Source: Pelagihabitans sp963710535 (lineage in GTDB: Bacteria > Bacteroidota > Bacteroidia > Flavobacteriales > Flavobacteriaceae). From it: a stretch of 64,000 nt of DNA. The position numbers were made by a program, and so were the translations under genes. Each line of letters starts with the position of its first letter. The stretch's first letter is position 1. The DNA is taken from positions 62,001 to 126,000 of the forward strand of contig CAVQAW010000004.1 in the NCBI GenBank assembly GCA_963710535.1, in the 5' to 3' direction. The notes under the pieces were generated by a model. The model was not told the origin of the DNA. It worked only from the letters and a program-made list of their open reading frames with translations, and did not search any database. Positions 62,384-64,000 of the stretch are shown in pieces.

Positions 62384-63770
62384 ATCCTAAAATTTGAAGC
62401 AGGTCACCTGCCGTTTGTTCTTTGCTAAAGAGTTCGTATGTTAATTTGCCATCCTTGTCCCGGTCGATCAAGATATGTTTGGGTTGTGGTATAAGGCAGT
62501 GTTGCAAACCGCCATAACCCCCAATGGTTTCTTGATAGGCGCCCGTATTGAAAAACCCAATATACAAAGGTTTGTCCTTTCTGTACTTTGGCAGGTAAAT
62601 GGCATTCATATTCTGTTCGCTGTTGTAATAATCATCGCTGTCACAGGTGAGTCCGCCCAATAAAACCCGCTCGTATTCATCGTTCCAACGGTTGATGGGC
62701 AGCATCACGAATCGTTTGTTGATCGCCCAAGTATCGGGAAGGGTGGTGATGAAGGAAGAATCGATCATATTCCATTTTTCCCGGTCGTTCTGTTGTTTTT
62801 GATATAAAATCTCATAAATGGCACCGCCGCTCTCCCCAACGGTAAAGCTACCAAATTCCGTAAATATATGGGGAACCGGCACCTCTGCTTCGGTACAGGC
62901 GATTTTGATCTGGTTCACGATCTCATCTATCATGTATTGATAGTCGTAATTGAAGGCCAGTGAATTCTTGATCGGAAAGCCGCCACCGACATTAAGACTG
63001 TCAAGGGATGGGCAGAGCTTCTTCAGCCTTACGTACACCTTTAAACATTTGGCAAGTTCGTTCCAATAATAAGCATTGTCCCGGATGCCGGTATTGATGA
63101 AAAAATGCAGCATTTTTAATTCGACCTTGTCATTGTCCTTGATCTGGTTTTCATAAAAAGGAACAATATTCTTGTATCCAATGCCCAAACGGGAGGTATA
63201 GAATTCGAATTTAGGTTCCTCTTCCGAAGCAATGCGTATGCCCACCTTGAACGTATCTTTGATGACCTCGGAAAGCAGGTCGATTTCTTCATAATTATCG
63301 ATGATGGGAATACAATTTCGGTGCCCGTTGTTGATCAAATTGCCGATATTGGTGATGTATTCATCGCGCTTAAAACCATTGCAGATGACATAGGTATCGT
63401 CTTTGATCTTCCCCTCTTTTTTAAGGTCCTCCACAATATTGATATCAAAGGCGGAGGAGGTTTCTATATGGATATTGTTCTTGAGGGCCTCATGCATCAC
63501 GTGCTGAAAGTGGGAACTTTTGGTGCAATAGCAATAATGGTATTTGCCCTTGTAATCGTGTTTGGCGATGGCATTGGCAAACCAGCCTTTGGCCAGGTTG
63601 ATATTTTCGGAAATCTTCGGCAAATAGGTAAACTTCAACGGACTCCCATATTTATGGATCAATTCGATCAAGGGTATGTCATGAAATTTTAGGTATTCCC
63701 CATCCAATGTAAACTCTTCTTGGGGGAAATAATAGGTTTGATCGATCAGATCAATGTATTTGGTATTCAT
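62370..63770 (-). CDS. speA: PLP-dependent arginine decarboxylase, short Bacteroidota form
   Basis: 466 residues of the fold III decarboxylase family. The PLP lysine is K84 in YCYCTKSSHFQ. The phosphate-binding glycine loop is SLNVGGGFPIKNS, and the C-terminal active-site block is YIGFFNTGAYQETIGGYGG. The enzyme makes agmatine from arginine. E. coli SpeA is about 630-660 residues; this form lacks the inserted helical domain, as in other Bacteroidota. It is the first gene of the speA-speB-DHS-like operon. A lysine or diaminopimelate decarboxylase role is less likely given the agmatinase partner. Confidence 0.88.
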   Translation of the reverse strand: MNTKYIDLIDQTYYFPQEEFTLDGEYLKFHDIPLIELIHKYGSPLKFTYLPKISENINLAKGWFANAIAKHDYKGKYHYCYCTKSSHFQHVMHEALKNNIHIETSSAFDINIVEDLKKEGKIKDDTYVICNGFKRDEYITNIGNLINNGHRNCIPIIDNYEEIDLLSEVIKDTFKVGIRIASEEEPKFEFYTSRLGIGYKNIVPFYENQIKDNDKVELKMLHFFINTGIRDNAYYWNELAKCLKVYVRLKKLCPSLDSLNVGGGFPIKNSLAFNYDYQYMIDEIVNQIKIACTEAEVPVPHIFTEFGSFTVGESGGAIYEILYQKQQNDREKWNMIDSSFITTLPDTWAINKRFVMLPINRWNDEYERVLLGGLTCDSDDYYNSEQNMNAIYLPKYRKDKPLYIGFFNTGAYQETIGGYGGLQHCLIPQPKHILIDRDKDGKLTYELFSKEQTAGDLLQILGYGNK

Positions 63771-63910
63771 CTATAAGGGGTTGTAAAGTCGCAAAATAGG
63801 GATTTTGGAAAATCCATCGGGTCCAAAAAAATTTGAAACACAAGCTTCAGATCATGATTTGGGGTTGGGTGGTGGGCATAAAACCATATTCGTGCTGACT
63901 GCACACGATA

Positions 63911-64000
63911 TTAAAAAGGCTGGATATCCGCCTTGAAAACCGGCTCCCCATCAAATGGTCCGACATTGCGTTTATCATCAAAATCCTCCTTAATCCGAAC
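63911..64000 (-). CDS. 3' end of a minus-strand gene cut by the window
   Basis: The complement reads 29 sense codons to a TAA ending at 63911 (VRIKEDFDDKRNVGPFDGEP then VFKADIQPF). Codon use looks like the host, and no stop interrupts it up to the window edge. The product is not recognised. It would lie 140 bases upstream of speA in the same direction. Confidence 0.5.
   Translation of the reverse strand, partial: VRIKEDFDDKRNVGPFDGEPVFKADIQPF

Noticed and set aside
1..64000. CRISPR array, tRNA, rRNA, insertion sequence or prophage genes
   Set aside because: None was seen: no regularly spaced repeats beyond those listed, no cloverleaf or rRNA-like stretches noticed, and no transposase or phage structural frames.

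Overview
The window is chromosomal DNA of a bacterium of the Bacteroidota, most likely a marine-type member of the Flavobacteriaceae. The basis is a SusC/SusD pair, a type IX secretion tail, flavobacterial promoter boxes of the TAnnTTTG type, the short Bacteroidota form of arginine decarboxylase with a deoxyhypusine-synthase-like partner, a RimK ligase fused to an aspartic-protease-like domain, and the SDR-type threonine dehydrogenase. I cannot name the species. No rRNA, tRNA, CRISPR array or integrase gene was found.

Layout. 1-17.1 kb holds ordinary chromosomal genes: the 3' part of mfd, a TerB-like protein, a secreted serine hydrolase, a TlpA-like thioredoxin, an ACT protein and a YraN protein on the minus strand, a DUF1800/DUF1501 export pair, metG, a deacetylase, a nucleoside hydrolase lipoprotein, and an FAD amine oxidase followed by a cytochrome c. 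17.5-30.6 kb is a nutrient-acquisition type locus: susC, susD, two paralogous FG-GAP/ASPIC-UnbV lipoproteins and a vanadium-haloperoxidase-like lipoprotein. As given, susC, susD and the second FG-GAP gene are interrupted by nine single-base indels, eight insertions and one deletion, mostly in short homopolymers. This is either very recent decay or, more likely, base-calling or assembly error.

31.1-37.1 kb is the most unusual part: an AT-rich island of genes all on the plus strand. Five inverted-repeat elements of about 130-160 bases each sit just after an ORF and just before the next. They have the architecture of integron attC sites (RYYYAAC-like left end, two pairing arms, asymmetric spacer, GTTRRRY-like right end). 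No integron integrase lies in the window, so I read the island as a cluster of attC sites lacking an integrase, carrying a retropepsin-like protein, a secreted propeller-like protein, RidA, a peptidylarginine/agmatine deiminase lipoprotein, and a two-gene envelope unit (HAEPLYID family). It is followed by a zone of decayed genes (37.1-38.3 kb) that includes a frameshifted DUF2200 gene.

38.3-49.1 kb has a Ca2+/Na+ antiporter-like gene and then a co-directional run of exported hydrolases: a beta-lactamase-fold hydrolase, a CocE/NonD peptidase, an N-carbamoyl amino acid amidohydrolase, an M28 peptidase and a VPS10/BNR protein. Together these look like a set for breaking down peptides and amides outside the cytoplasm. 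49.1-57.4 kb is a mix of small conserved genes, a membrane M28 peptidase and two SDR-family genes. 57.4-63.8 kb is almost all minus strand: the RimK fusion, a VOC protein, an RMD1 protein, and a tightly overlapped polyamine operon (speA, speB, DHS-like gene, small acidic protein). The window ends inside the 3' end of another minus-strand gene.
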